Source: Paralvinella palmiformis (lineage: Eukaryota > Annelida > Polychaeta > Terebellida > Alvinellidae). Taken from it: a stretch of 64,000 nt of DNA. The notes below the pieces were generated by a model, which saw only the letters and a program-made list of their open reading frames with translations, did not search any database and was not told the origin of the DNA. Shown in pieces: positions 23,107 through 34,451 of the stretch (within the stretch, counting starts at the first letter, position 1; each line of letters starts with the position of its first letter). The position numbers and the translations under genes were made by a program. The stretch lies in NCBI GenBank assembly GCA_025642065.1, contig JAODUP010000318.1:246001-310000 (forward strand), read 5' to 3'.

Positions 23107-23152
23107 AGATAGATATATAGATAGATAGATAGATAGATAGATATATAGATAT

Positions 23153-23203
<51 letters not shown>

Positions 23204-23204
23204 T
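23107..23204. repeat. (AGAT)n microsatellite
   Basis: About 24 tetranucleotide units with AT-type interruptions. Confidence 0.95.
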
Positions 23205-23529
23205 TTCAAACTATGCTATCTAAATATGAATAGTTTGAAGTTACACCGAAGACATATTCTGTGTGTTGGTGTGACACAATTAAATTGATAAATTAACAGA
23301 TCGATGACGTCTCTATATTACATGAAGTCATATATCTGGATCGCTCATTGCGAATGATTTTTGTATCGATTATCAGAACCGATGACGTACTGCTGGATTT
23401 ATAACACGATCGATCATTAGATATACGTGTATGAATAAATAATAATAATAATAATAATACTGGCTGAAATGGCAGTTTTTTACGTGGTTGACAACCTGAA
23501 ATGATGGAGACACAAATGGTCTGTAATTT

Positions 23530-23695
23530 ACAGCTTCTCCACGGAGACTAATTCTAAATAAATTTACAATATATGGCATGTTCGGTGGAGAAAACCTTGC
23601 CAGTTGTCTGGCTGGATGAAAAACTCCCACGACTCCCCCCACGGCCGAGTGGCGAACCCGCGACCTCCCGCACAGAATGACCATAGCCATAGGTA
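23530..23695 (-). repeat. Repeat family C copy
   Basis: ctccacggagactaattcta, atatatggcatgttcggtgg, agaaaaccttgccagttg and cgcgacctcccgcacaga appear in the same order as at 54425-54562. Confidence 0.8.
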
Positions 23696-23914
23696 AATAG
23701 TCTCACACTCTACATATTTGGCCAAAGATGCTGGGAGCATGGAAATATTAATAAAGCAAAATTAATATAGACCGATGAAGTGTTGTTTTTTCACCTTAGA
23801 ACGAACTGACCAATAGACGTTATAGTTCTTATGTTATTTAGAAGGTCAAGTCAACCCTTTGACGCACAATGAATGGATGTTCTGACGATAAAGGAAGTTA
23901 GACGTGTAACAACG

Positions 23915-24311
23915 TCAGGGCTCGACAATGTTGAATCTTATGGGAATGAATACTCGAATTTGCTGAGAATATTGTTTTAAAGGATTCATCAAGCTTGCCC
24001 TTAGTATACAAAAACATAAATAATTTAGGAACGCGTAAATGCTTAAATAAAGGTGTGCTGGGTGTATTATATTTAGCCTTGTATATATTACGGATAGCCC
24101 TTTCTCTACAATTTCCAGTTTATTTAGCCTAAAGTGATACGGAGAGCTCCAGATCATTGATCCATATGACAAATAAGAATGAACAAAACTAAAATACAAG
24201 GATTTCAGGTGTTCAACGGACAGATATGTTGTCGCAGATTGCAAATATATACCACTGGCAATGTTCTTGTTACAATGATCAATGACATAGTCCGAGTCAA
24301 GTAGTTCGTCG

Positions 24312-24312
<1 letters not shown>
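23915..24312 (-). pseudogene. LINE copy 1: RT C-terminal domain relic
   Basis: The minus-strand frame reads HLKSLYFSFVHSYLSYGSMI then WSSPYHFRLNKLEIVEKG. This is the post-catalytic thumb-side block in which LINE RTs show lYysliyshl.Ygi.vWg and l..LQkkavR. An upstream extension in the same frame to about 24310 fits the family (VIDHCNKNIASGIYL). The start is bounded by an (AT)n expansion. Confidence 0.8.
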
Positions 24313-24360
<48 letters not shown>

Positions 24361-24519
24361 AAATTTATCATCATCTACACGTGGGACGATTACGTCACCT
24401 AGACGAATTAAGGTGATATCAGTAACTAGTGACGTGTTTTTAGGCACAAATAATACAACATTCGTTTTCAGTATATTTAAGGATAGCTTATTGGTGTCAT
24501 AAGGTTCCAATTTATGTTG

Positions 24520-25281
24520 TGTTGGGTTGCATTCTTTTGTCCAGTAGGATATTTCCGTGGTTCACTGCACACAACAACTGTTGTCACTATTGTGCCGCGG
24601 TGATCTATTGTTTTACCGGGGTAAGCTATTGCTAACTTTGGCGTCCTATATTTTTCTGTGTACAACTTCATCCTATTAAAGATTTATAAGGAGTTGATTT
24701 CTATTACACGAAAATGTTCGGTTGGACGCCAGAATTGACAGCATACGGTGAACAAATTATAGCTATATCGAGGCTAAACATTAGCCGTATTTTGTGTATT
24801 TTGATGTGTAATTTGCGGATAGTTTTAGTCCAAATATTGTCCAAATTGTATTACTAAATTTCAAATTTCTTTTGATTTGTAGTCTGTTAACTATAGCGTG
24901 GTGTGAGTCGGGTTACTCTGTCCCTGTGACGTCAGTTACGGTGTCCGTCGGACTGTAGCTGTGGTATAAGTTAGTGTATGTCGGGTCTCAGTAATTAGAA
25001 CTGTATGTATATCGATATGTCAGTAGCTGCATCATAGTGAGTCGTCAGAACGTCAGTCGTCGGAATATCTGTCATCGGAGTCGTCGTATCGGAACTGACG
25101 TCGAGTCTCGTGTCAGTCAGTGTCAGAACTGTGAGATTTGTACGAATGGGTATGAATGTGATTAGTTAAGTTTTGATATGCCTTATTTTGTCGTGTAAAT
25201 TAGTATTATTGTATATCCTGTGTTCTGTTATTTGTACGTATGTTTGTGGCCGTGTGATACTATCCGTCAATCAAGCCAACA
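24520..25281. mobile_element. Solo-LTR-like insertion inside LINE copy 1
   Basis: A 762-bp block starting TGTTGG and ending CCAACA (TG...CA inverted termini) interrupts the RT relic. The flanking 5-mers are tgttg (24515-24519) and tcttg (25282-25286), matching at four of five positions as expected for an aged duplication. Removing the block plus one 5-mer brings the LINE RT frame on both sides back into register, which independently supports the boundaries. No gag or pol coding is present, so it looks like a solo LTR; orientation is undetermined. Confidence 0.7.
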
Positions 25282-25990
25282 TCTTGACATTTAGCTCGAA
25301 ATAAAGTATTAAGGTCATGCTCGATGTTTTTACGTAACGTTTGTAGATCGTTTGATGTATGATACAAAGTGGTATCATCAGTAAATAGTATTTTGAATAC
25401 AATAATGTATTAGGTAAATAGTTAGTATAAACAATAACTAGAAGTGTACCCAGTACACTTCCCTGTGGCACTCCGCATGTGACGTCACGTTGAATAGAGT
25501 TTGTTTTTGTACGACACAAACAGTGTACTCTCCGTCAGGTAATTCTTAAAACACTCTAAGGCTATTCATCGAATACCATAAAAATGTAGTTTTTTCGGTA
25601 AGGTAGTACCACCCATAGTTATTTTTTCCATTGTCTTAGAAACACGTGCTCTAAATATGGTTATTGCATCTGTAGTCGAATGTTTGGGACGGAAGCCATA
25701 TTTATTTTCAAAAACGAATATGATTATTTTTGCAGAATTCCTATAATATCTGATGGACATCCTTCTCTAATATTTTAGAAGTTAACGGAAGCAGTGATAT
25801 TGTTCTATAATTGCCAATTGTAGTTTTTTTCTTTTGCTTTGTAAATCGATACGATTTTCGCAATTTTCATATTTCTAGGTAGAGTTCCAGTCTGAAAGGT
25901 TTTATTAATTACGATGCTGATTGTTTTCAGGATATGTTGTCCTGCCCAGAACTTGTCTCAAGTTTGAGGGACGTTTAAGGTTCTTGAACT
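25282..25990 (-). pseudogene. LINE copy 1: RT core relic
   Basis: Fragments in shifted frames give, in RT order, KTFQTGTLPRNMKIAKIVSI, NKYGFRPKHSTTDAI (the fRp.hSt..ai block), CGVPQGSVLGTLL (the GvpQGsvLgPlL block) and, in another frame, DDTTLYHTSNDLQTL from the catalytic-Asp region. At least two frameshifts and several stops separate them, so no functional enzyme is encoded. Confidence 0.85.
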
Positions 25991-26054
25991 TTCAATGAGA
26001 TCTGTAGTTATCGTAAACAATTAATTACAGTTAGTATCCTGAAATGGCTTATTT

Positions 26055-26540
26055 GATGAAGGTTTATTAGATGAAGGTTTATTAGATGAAGGTTTATTAG
26101 ATGAAGGTTTATTAGATGAAGGTTTATTAGATGAAGGTTTATTAGATGAAGGTTTATTAGATGAAGGTTTATTAGATGAAGGTTTATTAGATGAAGGTTT
26201 ATTAGATGAAGGTTTATTAGATGAAGGTTTATTAGATGAAGGTTTATTAGATGAAGGTTTATTAGATGAAGGTTTATTAGATGAAGGTTTATTAGATGAA
26301 GGTTTATTAGATGAAGGTTTATTAGATGAAGGTTTATTAGATGAAGGTTTATTAGATGAAGGTTTATTAGATGAAGGTTTATTAGATGAAGGTTTATTAG
26401 ATGAAGGTTTATTAGATGAAGGTTTATTAGATGAAGGTTTATTAGATGAAGGTTTATTAGATGAAGGTTTATTTGATGAAGGTTTATTAGATGAAGGTTT
26501 ATTTGATGAAGGTTTATTTGATGAAGGTTTATTAGATGAA
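26055..26540. repeat. 15-bp minisatellite, about 32 near-identical units
   Basis: Unit gatgaaggtttatta. Almost all units are identical; a few at the 26460-26520 side and at the very start read atttg instead of attag. On the minus strand two frames stay open, coding NKPSS or INLHL pentapeptides. It lies in the endonuclease-RT linker of LINE copy 1, whose frame enters the array in the NKPSS register. Confidence 0.95.
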
Positions 26541-26930
26541 TATTTGTCCTATTTCCGTAAAATAGTCGCAATATTTATCTTATCTGATATTACACCTGTA
26601 TTTCTAGTTTTCCCAATCAATCATTTTAATGTCTTCCAGGTTTTGTTTAAATTATTTTTTTATAAAGTGTTAATTCTTCGACACAATAATTTTGTTTATA
26701 TATTCTTTTTATTTCATTAAATTTACAATATTGTGTTTAAAGGTTATAATGTTTTTTTTCTTTTCCGATGTACTTTCTACACATTTGATCTTTTTTTGTC
26801 TTAGAAGACTTAAGTAAAGCAGAGGAAATCCAAGGTTGACTTTGTATATTTTTGTATGGAATACATCCTCCCCCCTCAGGTATATATATATCCATCTATT
26901 GCATGCAATAACACAAATAGTCATGTGATT
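26541..26930 (-). pseudogene. LINE copy 1: endonuclease-RT linker relic
   Basis: Minus-strand fragments resemble the conserved linker: KNIQSQPWISSALLKS (compare qPWit..l..s) and, further on, NLNKTWKTLK followed by LIGK (compare kktWk.l..l.gk). Stops interrupt every frame. Confidence 0.65.
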
Positions 26931-26982
26931 GGTGTGTTTTCATGGTTTTCATTATATTCCAGTTAATTGTGTTTAAGTAATT

Positions 26983-27706
26983 TTAGATGTTAATTAGTTT
27001 TATGTCTTCTAATGGTGGTCTATATGTTACCTTTAATTTAGGTAAATAATGGGAGATGATCCGAAATATCATCCATGAAACAATGTCATCATAACGTTTA
27101 CATTTTATATAAATATTACCAATAAGTGTACTTATATTGTCAGTACTAAGTGTTGGTAAGTAGACCAGCAGTTTTGGAATGTCTTTCAATTTCGAAATAA
27201 TTAAAAATCTCATAGTTACCAATCATAATGTCACCGTTGAAGCCCGACACATTTTGAACAATTGAATCATATCGCGTGATGGATATCCATTCGTTGCTAC
27301 CTGGAACCCTGAATATTTCACCAAATACTAAATTATGTCCGTTGTGATTTATTTAAGGGGAAAATACGGAATTCATTCCTAATATAAAGAGCAACTCCTC
27401 CTCCTCCCAGTTTGGGGTTATTACATACAAACACGAGAGAGGAAACATCTGCTAAAAAGGTCTCGCATAACATAATAAAATGAATAACAAGACTTCTAAA
27501 TTAGTAATTAGTTGTCTAAGCTGGTCGTATTTGTTCTGAAGACTATGTATAATTAAATAGATTGTGGTATATGTGTGGTTGTGTCCCGGTATTACAAGTT
27601 TAGATACATCATCGATGTTATAATAAAGACGATCAACATTAAGTTTCAGTAATTGACTAACTTCATCAACTCCATCATCAGTAACATCGCTATCAACAAT
27701 ACACAA
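26983..27706 (-). pseudogene. LINE copy 1: APE-type endonuclease relic
   Basis: The minus strand carries an N-terminal-like piece (SLQNKYDQLRQLITNLEVLL) and, in a shifted frame, CNNPKLGGGGVALYIRNEF, matching the kkGGGValYvk block of LINE endonucleases. A weak GD-motif-like GDIMIGNYEIF lies near 27225. Catalytic residues cannot be placed reliably. Confidence 0.65.
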
Positions 27707-27867
27707 GTAACTCTTTATTTACTCAGCAAAGTCAAGAGCTATATTTCAATTACAAAAAATATAAGACATTAAATCTGGTAACCAAGACAACAATGTTTGT
27801 AATCGAGGCAGGAGAGATAACAAGTATATGTAAGTATAAAAATACCGACACGTACACACACACACGC

Positions 27868-27909
<42 letters not shown>

Positions 27910-28514
27910 GTAATCGACAATAATATGGCAAGACATTTGATTTGAGAAATTGTAAAGTGTATATTAAAATGTACAATGGGTCATATTGTAATGCATGTAC
28001 TGATCACATGACGCATACAAGGTTATGAACTGAACTGGAATATTTAACAATGATCCGTGTCTAAAGTACGTAAATATTAAGATAAGGACTTATTCTAATG
28101 AGTGTGTGGACATAATATATTATACATTTTTTGGTCAAATCCACATTAACATACACTGCTTACATAACAATAAGTAATTTATTAAATATGAAATGGTCTG
28201 AAGTATATTATAAATTATTATACAGCTATGAGTACGAGTCATTGATACGAGTAAATCTTTTGTGGATGTTGGTAAAACTAGGGTTGTATCTACGAGTAGC
28301 AACACACATAATGTTAATCATGTCCTTGTATCTCATCCTCTTCAGCAATGCGAAGACTACCTCAATCTCTATTAGAATCAAAGTTCACTATCACTTTGCC
28401 ACGATCTACACATCTATAGATATATATATATAACGTGAGTGGGCTTGATGACATCAGGTTTGTTATTAATCGAGAACTCCTTGACATCAACAACCTCATT
28501 CATCGAGATCACGT
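27707..28514. other. Unassigned DNA within LINE copy 1, with (CA)n
   Basis: A CA tract at 27856-27906 and AT-rich sequence lie between the ORF1 and endonuclease relics. The section near 28435-28514 may still belong to ORF1. No host exon was recognised. Confidence 0.45.
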
Positions 28515-29530
28515 TTATAGAGTAGCCCCTGAAAACACTCCTGGGATTTTCCTACTTTCGGTTATCGTTGTGAGAGAGACACTCGTTACAGGTGAGTCAG
28601 GTAGGGTCACGTTCATAATTTGCGTCTGTTTTTTTTTAAATTTTGGACAAACATTTTGTATTTGCGTAAGACGACTTTGTTTCGAATGTAATTTTTTAAA
28701 GTGTTGTACTCGGGAAGGACTAGTTGTGTTCACTCCATTTTTGATGTTGGTATCTGATAAAAAAACGTAGAGATGAGTATCTTTGAGTCGACTGACATTA
28801 TCAAATATGAGTGAACGTTGATCATTATCAGGGATACGAGTAACAATAGATCTGGAACTGTCTGATGTGGCCTTACCTAGTCTGTCAGGAGACTGAACAT
28901 ACACGTTTGATGTAATCCCTATTATATCAGTGAAGAAGGAGCCAACAAGTGCAACACAGTTTTCACCGTCGAGGGCGCCTCCGTGGACTAGTTGGTAGCG
29001 CGTTGGACCACAGATTACTACCACCGGGGTTCGAATCTGGGCGTGGGTATATCTGAAGTGCGTTTCATCTTTGACTTAGCCTCATTATCTTTGGAGGTCG
29101 CTCGGCCCATTTAGCCTACCATGTACACAAAAGTGGCCATAAGACGTCAATCGTCATCGTTGTAGTAGTCCACTTTGGCGTCAAAGCGACATATTGCATT
29201 ATCTCTCATACCATCTAAGATCTTCTAGGTCATTGACTGTCTATCTCACTACGGGTTATCCTGGTCTGTAATAATTGTACCCTCAAATGTCATCAATAAG
29301 TCCGGTATTTTCAGCGTTTTTTTAAGCAGTTGTGGGTCAGTAATTGTACTGTTGGTGAATTGTGTGTCCTGTTTTATGGATTTGATTCTGACTCACATAA
29401 AGGGAAGAATATCGTCAGTTATTAGGCCTAGTTCATCCTCAAGATTGTCGTTTGTGAGTTGGTCCATCGAGAACGTTTGAAAAAGAATAGCACACTCTAG
29501 CTTCCGTAGTTTATGATAAACCAAGATTAA
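28515..29530 (-). pseudogene. LINE copy 1: ORF1-like relic split by a SINE
   Basis: On the minus strand, ITDPQLLKKTLKIPDLL (about 29.3 kb) lies upstream of the SINE at 28973-29160. Downstream come SPDRLGKATSDSSRSIVTRI, NDQRSLIFDNVSRLKDTHLY and LSDTNIKNGVNTT. The R-L-G-K, R-(P/S)-I-V, r..il.n...Lk.t and D.t pattern is that of LINE ORF1 nucleic-acid-binding proteins. It contains at least one stop upstream of the SINE. Confidence 0.65.
28973..29160 (+). mobile_element. SINE-A1 copy inside LINE ORF1 relic
   Basis: Complete head (gggcgcctccgtggactag), B box gggttcgaatctggg, body and cgtcaatcgtcatcgt tail. It is opposite in orientation to the LINE it interrupts. Confidence 0.9.
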
Positions 29531-30712
29531 CGCTATGGTGAGCAGGGAGCATTGATTTTCTCACAAAATACACAAGTAATGGAGCTACCTCGGGTCAACC
29601 AACCGTGAAGATGTAAACATACGTGACATATACAAGGCAGAAATGGCGGGAATCCCTGTCAAATATGTTGATCAAATTATGACGTCAGTACTCTGTTATT
29701 GGGTCATGTCTTACCAGCTACTATCCCCATTGATTGGTTACTACAGCAAGTAATCCAGAAAATGGAAAATTTGTGCCCCGTTTCTCGTATGTCTTACAAA
29801 ATACCACTCCCGACGTGTCATTCGCAGTATCGGAGATCTGCCTGAAATCCGCTGTTCTCGACCATAGGTCAAATAGATCAAATGGATAGGCGCTTTAATT
29901 TAGATCCCACCACACCAAATCAAATCAAATCAAAATATTTATTCATAACATATACATAGTATTATATTATATACAAAATATTATATAACTGCATTGTATA
30001 TGTTACAAGGTGTCAATTGGTCAATTTACCGTTTTCCTTTGACACCTTACATATTTCATGTATAAATTGCTAAGCTTGAATGGTTGGCGCCAGGTGATAT
30101 AATCGGCATCGCTATATCAGATTAGACTACTACCATTATAGGTACTGGAGATATATATATGATTACATCAACACAATAAGGATCACGCCTAGCTATAAAA
30201 AACATTGTCAACATCTACGATTAACACACACTATACTTTCAGTATAATTATCCAGTATATGGGCCCTAAAACAACCCTTGAAATAATTGATATTTTTTAT
30301 ATCTCTGAATTTAGCAGGTAAATCATTCCAAATTTGAGGGAATTGTTGTAGTGGAAGTAACGATCAATAATTTAGTCCTTGCACGATATTATTTTTCCAT
30401 GTTGATGTAAGTGTGTCTAGTCGGTCTCTCTCGTTTGGTAAAGTATTTTAGGTCATTAAATCAATTGGGTAATTTGTCATTTCGTAATTGTTGTATAAAT
30501 ATTGCTACATTGTACTTATATTGATCCTTTATTTTAAGTATTTTGCATTCCTTGAACAAAGGCTCTGTGTGATAAATGTAAGATTTTCTATTTATTATAT
30601 GAATTCACTTTTTTTTAACTTTAAATATTCTTTCCACTGAATTAGATGATCCCCATATTTGTAATCAAATGTTGACATGGCACTGAATGATTGATTGGTA
30701 TAAAGTTAACAG

Positions 30713-31357
30713 TCAATGTTTTGGTATAGTGTCTTTTACTTTATTTATGATATAGTTTGCCCGGGAAAGTTTGGCACATACATTATCAATTTGCTTTTTC
30801 AAAGAAATGTTTTCATCAATTGCCATCCCGAGGAACTTAAATAAATTAGTATTAGTATGATTGCCAATTTGTTCGATAACTTGATTATCTATGTATAAAG
30901 ATTGGTCATTTAAAGCTTGATGGCTCCCAGAAGGACGGAATATAATATATTTAGTTTTAGAAATATTTAGACACAACTTATTTGCTCTAAACCACTGGTT
31001 TATTTTCTCTAATTCTTGGGTCATTGTGTCATATAAAGTTTTCGTATTTGAAGATGAATAGCTACAGGTAGTGTCGTCTGCAAAGCATAATACTTTTAGA
31101 GAGGTGGAATTTTGAATATCGTTAATATAAAGCAAGAATAAAATTGGTCCAAGGATTGATCCTTGTGGCACGCCACACTGATTTTCTTCGAGGTGTGACT
31201 TAACTTTATAAATTTCCATATATTGTCTTCTGTCTGATAGATAACTCTTAAACCATGTATTTGCAATTCCCCTGATACACAATATTTCTATCCTTTTTAG
31301 TAAAATGTTATGGCTTATTGTGTCAAATGCTTTGTTTAGGTATAAAAAGGTTGCCAT
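30713..31357 (-). pseudogene. LINE copy 2: reverse transcriptase, longest open segment
   Basis: A 214-codon open frame holding LNKAFDTISHNILLKRIE (the D..kAFD.v.h block), NQCGVPQGSILGPILFLLYI, VLCFADDTTCSYSSS with the catalytic FADD intact, LCLNISKTKYIIF (the lN..Kt...f block) and KFLGMAIDENISLKKQID. These are RT motifs 3 to 7 of non-LTR elements in order. It lacks a real start: the frame is entered from upstream RT sequence broken by stops, and it ends early. RNA-directed DNA polymerase function is therefore inferred only for the ancestor. Confidence 0.9.
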
Positions 31358-32209
31358 GGTAATGATTTTGGTTATTTTGCCATTTTCATTTGCTACTTGG
31401 TTTAATAAATGGATAACAGGATGAACGGTAGAGTGTTTTGCTCTAAATCAGTATTGGTGTCTATATAGCTGGTTGGTCCCTTCTAAGAATGACATAAATT
31501 GTTTTGCAACAATTTTTTCTAATAATTTGAGAAGACAGGAAGCATGCTGATAGACCTATCATTGTTGAACAATGTTCTTTCACCCGATTTAAAAATGGTA
31601 ATCACCGTGGCTATTTTCATCTGTAGTGGAACAACTCATGTCGTAAGTGACAAGTTTACAATATGAGTTAATGGCTTAGCTATGGGTATAATAGATGTTT
31701 TCATAATTTTGTGGACAGGTTATTTAGATCATGGCTTGTCTTTGTTTTTAATTTTGAAGTAATCTCTATGATATCAGAAATGTCAACAGGATCCAAATAA
31801 ATACTATAATTATTTAGTCTGTTTAAGTATTTATGAAAGTTGTCATCTGACGGAGGCACATTGTCACTAATTTGTTTCCGGTATTAAATTGATCGGCTAT
31901 TTCATTTTTATCAGTTATGGTTATATTATTTTGCCTAAAATATTCAGGTAGTTCAATTTGATAATGTTTTCTGTTTATAGCTCATCTCAGTAAGGTCCAC
32001 GTTTGTTTAATATTATTTTTGGGAAGATTAAATGCCTCTTGGTAGTAAACTGCCTTGGCTTGACGTATAAGTTTATTGTATAATGAACAATATTGTTTAT
32101 ATGTATTTGTGTTGTGTACAGATTGTGTTTTTAGCTTTAATTTCAACAGATTTGATTTAGTTATTGATAATTTCAAGAGTCCATTTGTTATCCAAGATGA
32201 TCGTTTCAA
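31358..32209 (-). pseudogene. LINE copy 2: linker and RT N-terminus relic
   Basis: Minus-strand pieces in broken frames: SSWITNGLLKLSITKSNLLK (the pWit.gl..si..kn.l block), IRQAKAVYYQEAF and NIKQTWTLLR, then in other frames LLEKIVAKQFMSFLEG and RAKHSTVHPVIHLLNQVANE (the f..khST.hai block). Stops and frameshifts separate them. Confidence 0.8.
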
Positions 32210-32220
32210 ATATTTCTTAG

Positions 32221-33120
32221 CTATTTTAACTTTAACAGAAATGTCGTATTGTGTGTTTTTAAGTAGAGTTCCATAAATTTATCGTAAACAATATTTACAC
32301 AGTTTGATTCAAGAACAGGTGTATAATCAATATGGTTGAGTAAGGTGTTAAAGGTGTTAATATTAGATTGTGAGAAGGATCTACTTAGTTTAGTTTCTAA
32401 TTTGGGAATATTGACATTTTTCGGATACTCTATTAAAGAGAAAATGCCAAAATAGTCTGAAATGTCAGTTGTAACAATATCAGATATATCGTGGATGTCT
32501 TTCTTATTGATATATACATGATCCATGAACGTCGTATAATGTGAAGTTACACGAGTTGACTAAGTTATCAAAGGTAAGAATCCTTATGAAAATAGATTAT
32601 CCAAATATTCACCAGTTTTTTGTGAGCTGTTCAAATTTTAATAAATCTATATTCATGTGGCCCATTATGTAAGAGACTTTATTTTCACATGATATTATAT
32701 TTAGCATATTTTGTATAAAAATATCAATATCAGTTTTAGATAAAGTATTTGGACGATATACAATACCTACAATAATATGTTTATTGTGCACTATCAATTC
32801 AATAAATATTGATTCAAAGATATTCGGTATGAATATGGATAGGTCTTTTCTTAGTTCATATTTATAAGTATCTTTAATATATAAACCTACTCCCCCTTTT
32901 TAATTATTGGTATCGTCCGTAACTATAAACTCCAATGGGTGATTGCCAGGTAAAGAACATTGTCCATTATTCATACCAAATATTTCTGTTATTCCAATCA
33001 CATCGAAGCAGTGAGTTTCGTCGCACATATCATAGAGAAGATTATAGAATGAATCCCAATGTGCTCTGAAACCCTGGCTATTTATAAAGAATCAGGAAAA
33101 TTGATCTCTTTCATCGAAGT
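32221..33120 (-). pseudogene. LINE copy 2: APE-type endonuclease relic
   Basis: Minus-strand fragments give FDVIGITEIFG (the d.i.itEtw block with the metal-binding Glu), KGGVGLYIKDTYKYELRKDL, HIIVGIVYRPN, SYIMGHMNIDLLK where Gly-Asp-(M/F)-Asn has become Gly-His-Met-Asn, and DISDIVTTDISDYFGIFSLI where the usual SDH has become SDY. The GDMN Asp and the SDH His are both expected catalytic residues and both are changed, in addition to a frame break. Confidence 0.85.
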
Positions 33121-34402
33121 ATTCATTTTTCATCGTTTTAGGCTCGTAATAACGACACTTGTTATTGCTATTATCGTGTGGAGAACACGACGAGTCATTA
33201 ATTGGATCATCAGTGTCACATAACAGTTATATTTTGTTTGTGTGTTGATGTGATCTTATGTTATATTATTCCCCATCGATCTCTATATTAAATATTATAG
33301 CGGTACTGATGAAATCCGGCGTCAACCAGAACAAACTCAACGCAATAGACATTGTTTATAAAGGTGAGAATGACAGGTAAACTATACAAGTGTGCAAAAC
33401 AAAACAAAAACACACAAAACATATACAACAACTGAAAGAAGGAAAAGTAAGCTTGATTGATCAAGTCAAGCTAAAGTTAACATCTTCCCCTAATACCACA
33501 TCTCTAATTGAACCACACGCACGTGTTGTTTACGGCGAGCTGTGGTATCAAATGGTATGTTTTTACGTGCTTCCGCTTTTTGTACGTAGCCTGCATGTAT
33601 CCGCTTTCCTGTGGGCGTGACATATTTGTCGCGTACGAAAAGCGAATTAGCTGGTTCCCACAGGCTGATGAGTAGACCAGACACATGCTTAGGTATACGC
33701 ATACATTTATCAATATGTGGAGGTATGGAACATTTTATTTTTAGATTAATGTATGTATAGTTGTATTTGTATTTAGATTTATCGAGGTAGGTTTCGAAGG
33801 ATGTTTAGATATGTTGATGCTCTGTGCCTGTTGCCTCTTTATATGTACCCTAAAACACACACACACATACACACATACACACACACACGTGTCTGTTTGA
33901 ATGTTTCAAAATATATTACATATGACAAAGATTCATCCCATCATTGATATCGTCAGACGTGGATGAGTTGGACGGGAAATGAGAAGCATATTCTACATTA
34001 CTGCATTACGTTATTGTCCACCAGATGTCGCCACAATATCTAGTGTGGGTTTAGTCCGGCGTGCTCGTTTCTACATTCTACAGAAAATATGATGATGATG
34101 TTGATAATCGTGTGGACAATTTAATAAAATTTTCCATTAAAATATTAACATATCTCTATCGACAACATTCAACATGAAATGTATAATAGTCAGCTGATGT
34201 TATCTTGTTGACATTTCGTTAATATGATAAAACATACCTATAAAGTTTAAGTTATCTTGAGGACATCTCCTTTGACATCTCGGTGATGAGATAAAATGTA
34301 CAATCATTGATGTTAAACAGATAATAATGTTCTAATCTATTATTGTCAACAACAACATTACCTTCTTTATTAACGCATATTCTATCAATAAGCTAGTTAA
34401 CG

Positions 34403-34407
<5 letters not shown>
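33121..34407. other. No gene recognised; family D end and CTCF-like motif
   Basis: AT-rich, with family D-type sequence and (AC)n at 33755-33890 and ccagatgtcgccac at 34021-34034. Short frames near 33490-33713 lack splice support. Confidence 0.45.
33755..33890 (+). repeat. Dispersed repeat family D end plus (AC)n
   Basis: atttatcgaggtaggttt, gatgtttagatatg, ctgtgcctgttgcct and ctaaaacacacac in the same order as the copy at 7700-7835. Confidence 0.65.

Positions 34408-34449
<42 letters not shown>
34408..34449. repeat. (AT)n microsatellite
   Basis: About 42 bp of uninterrupted AT. Confidence 0.95.

Positions 34450-34451
<2 letters not shown>

Larger units (their letters stand above)
23900..29530 (-). 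mobile_element. Decayed LINE (copy 1) with nested insertions
   Basis: Reading the minus strand from 29530 down: an ORF1-like relic, endonuclease fragments (about 27.7-27.0 kb), an endonuclease-RT linker, RT fragments (about 25.99-24.3 kb) and an RT C-terminal region to 23915. Frames are broken by stops and indels. Later insertions are a SINE at 28973-29160, a (CA)n tract at 27856-27906, an expanded 15-bp minisatellite at 26055-26540, an LTR-like insert at 24520-25281 and an (AT)n tract near 24315-24356. The order is that of a two-ORF CR1/L2/Jockey-type element; exact clade and outer ends are not resolved. Confidence 0.8.
29917..33120 (-). mobile_element. Decayed LINE (copy 2), CR1/L2/Jockey-like
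   Basis: The minus strand carries, in order, an APE-type endonuclease (33.1-32.2 kb), a linker (32.2-31.98 kb), an RT (31.98-30.71 kb), a non-coding 3' region and a terminal short tandem array (tttga units, read on the plus strand as caaat repeats at 29917-29938). A short-repeat rather than poly(A) tail is typical of CR1/L2-type LINEs. Most of the RT is one open frame; the remainder has stops. It lies head-to-tail with LINE copy 1, same strand. Confidence 0.88.

Noticed and set aside
26055..26540. CRISPR-like array
   Set aside because: Direct 15-bp tandem repeats with no unique spacers, in a eukaryotic genome.
26008..26571. 187-codon frame of INLHL repeats as a possible structural protein
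   Set aside because: It lies antisense to nothing and inside a dead LINE linker; the minisatellite alone explains the open frame.
28515..29024. 169-codon minus-strand frame as a host gene
   Set aside because: Its upstream end runs into a SINE and its content matches a LINE ORF1 tail, so it is an element relic.
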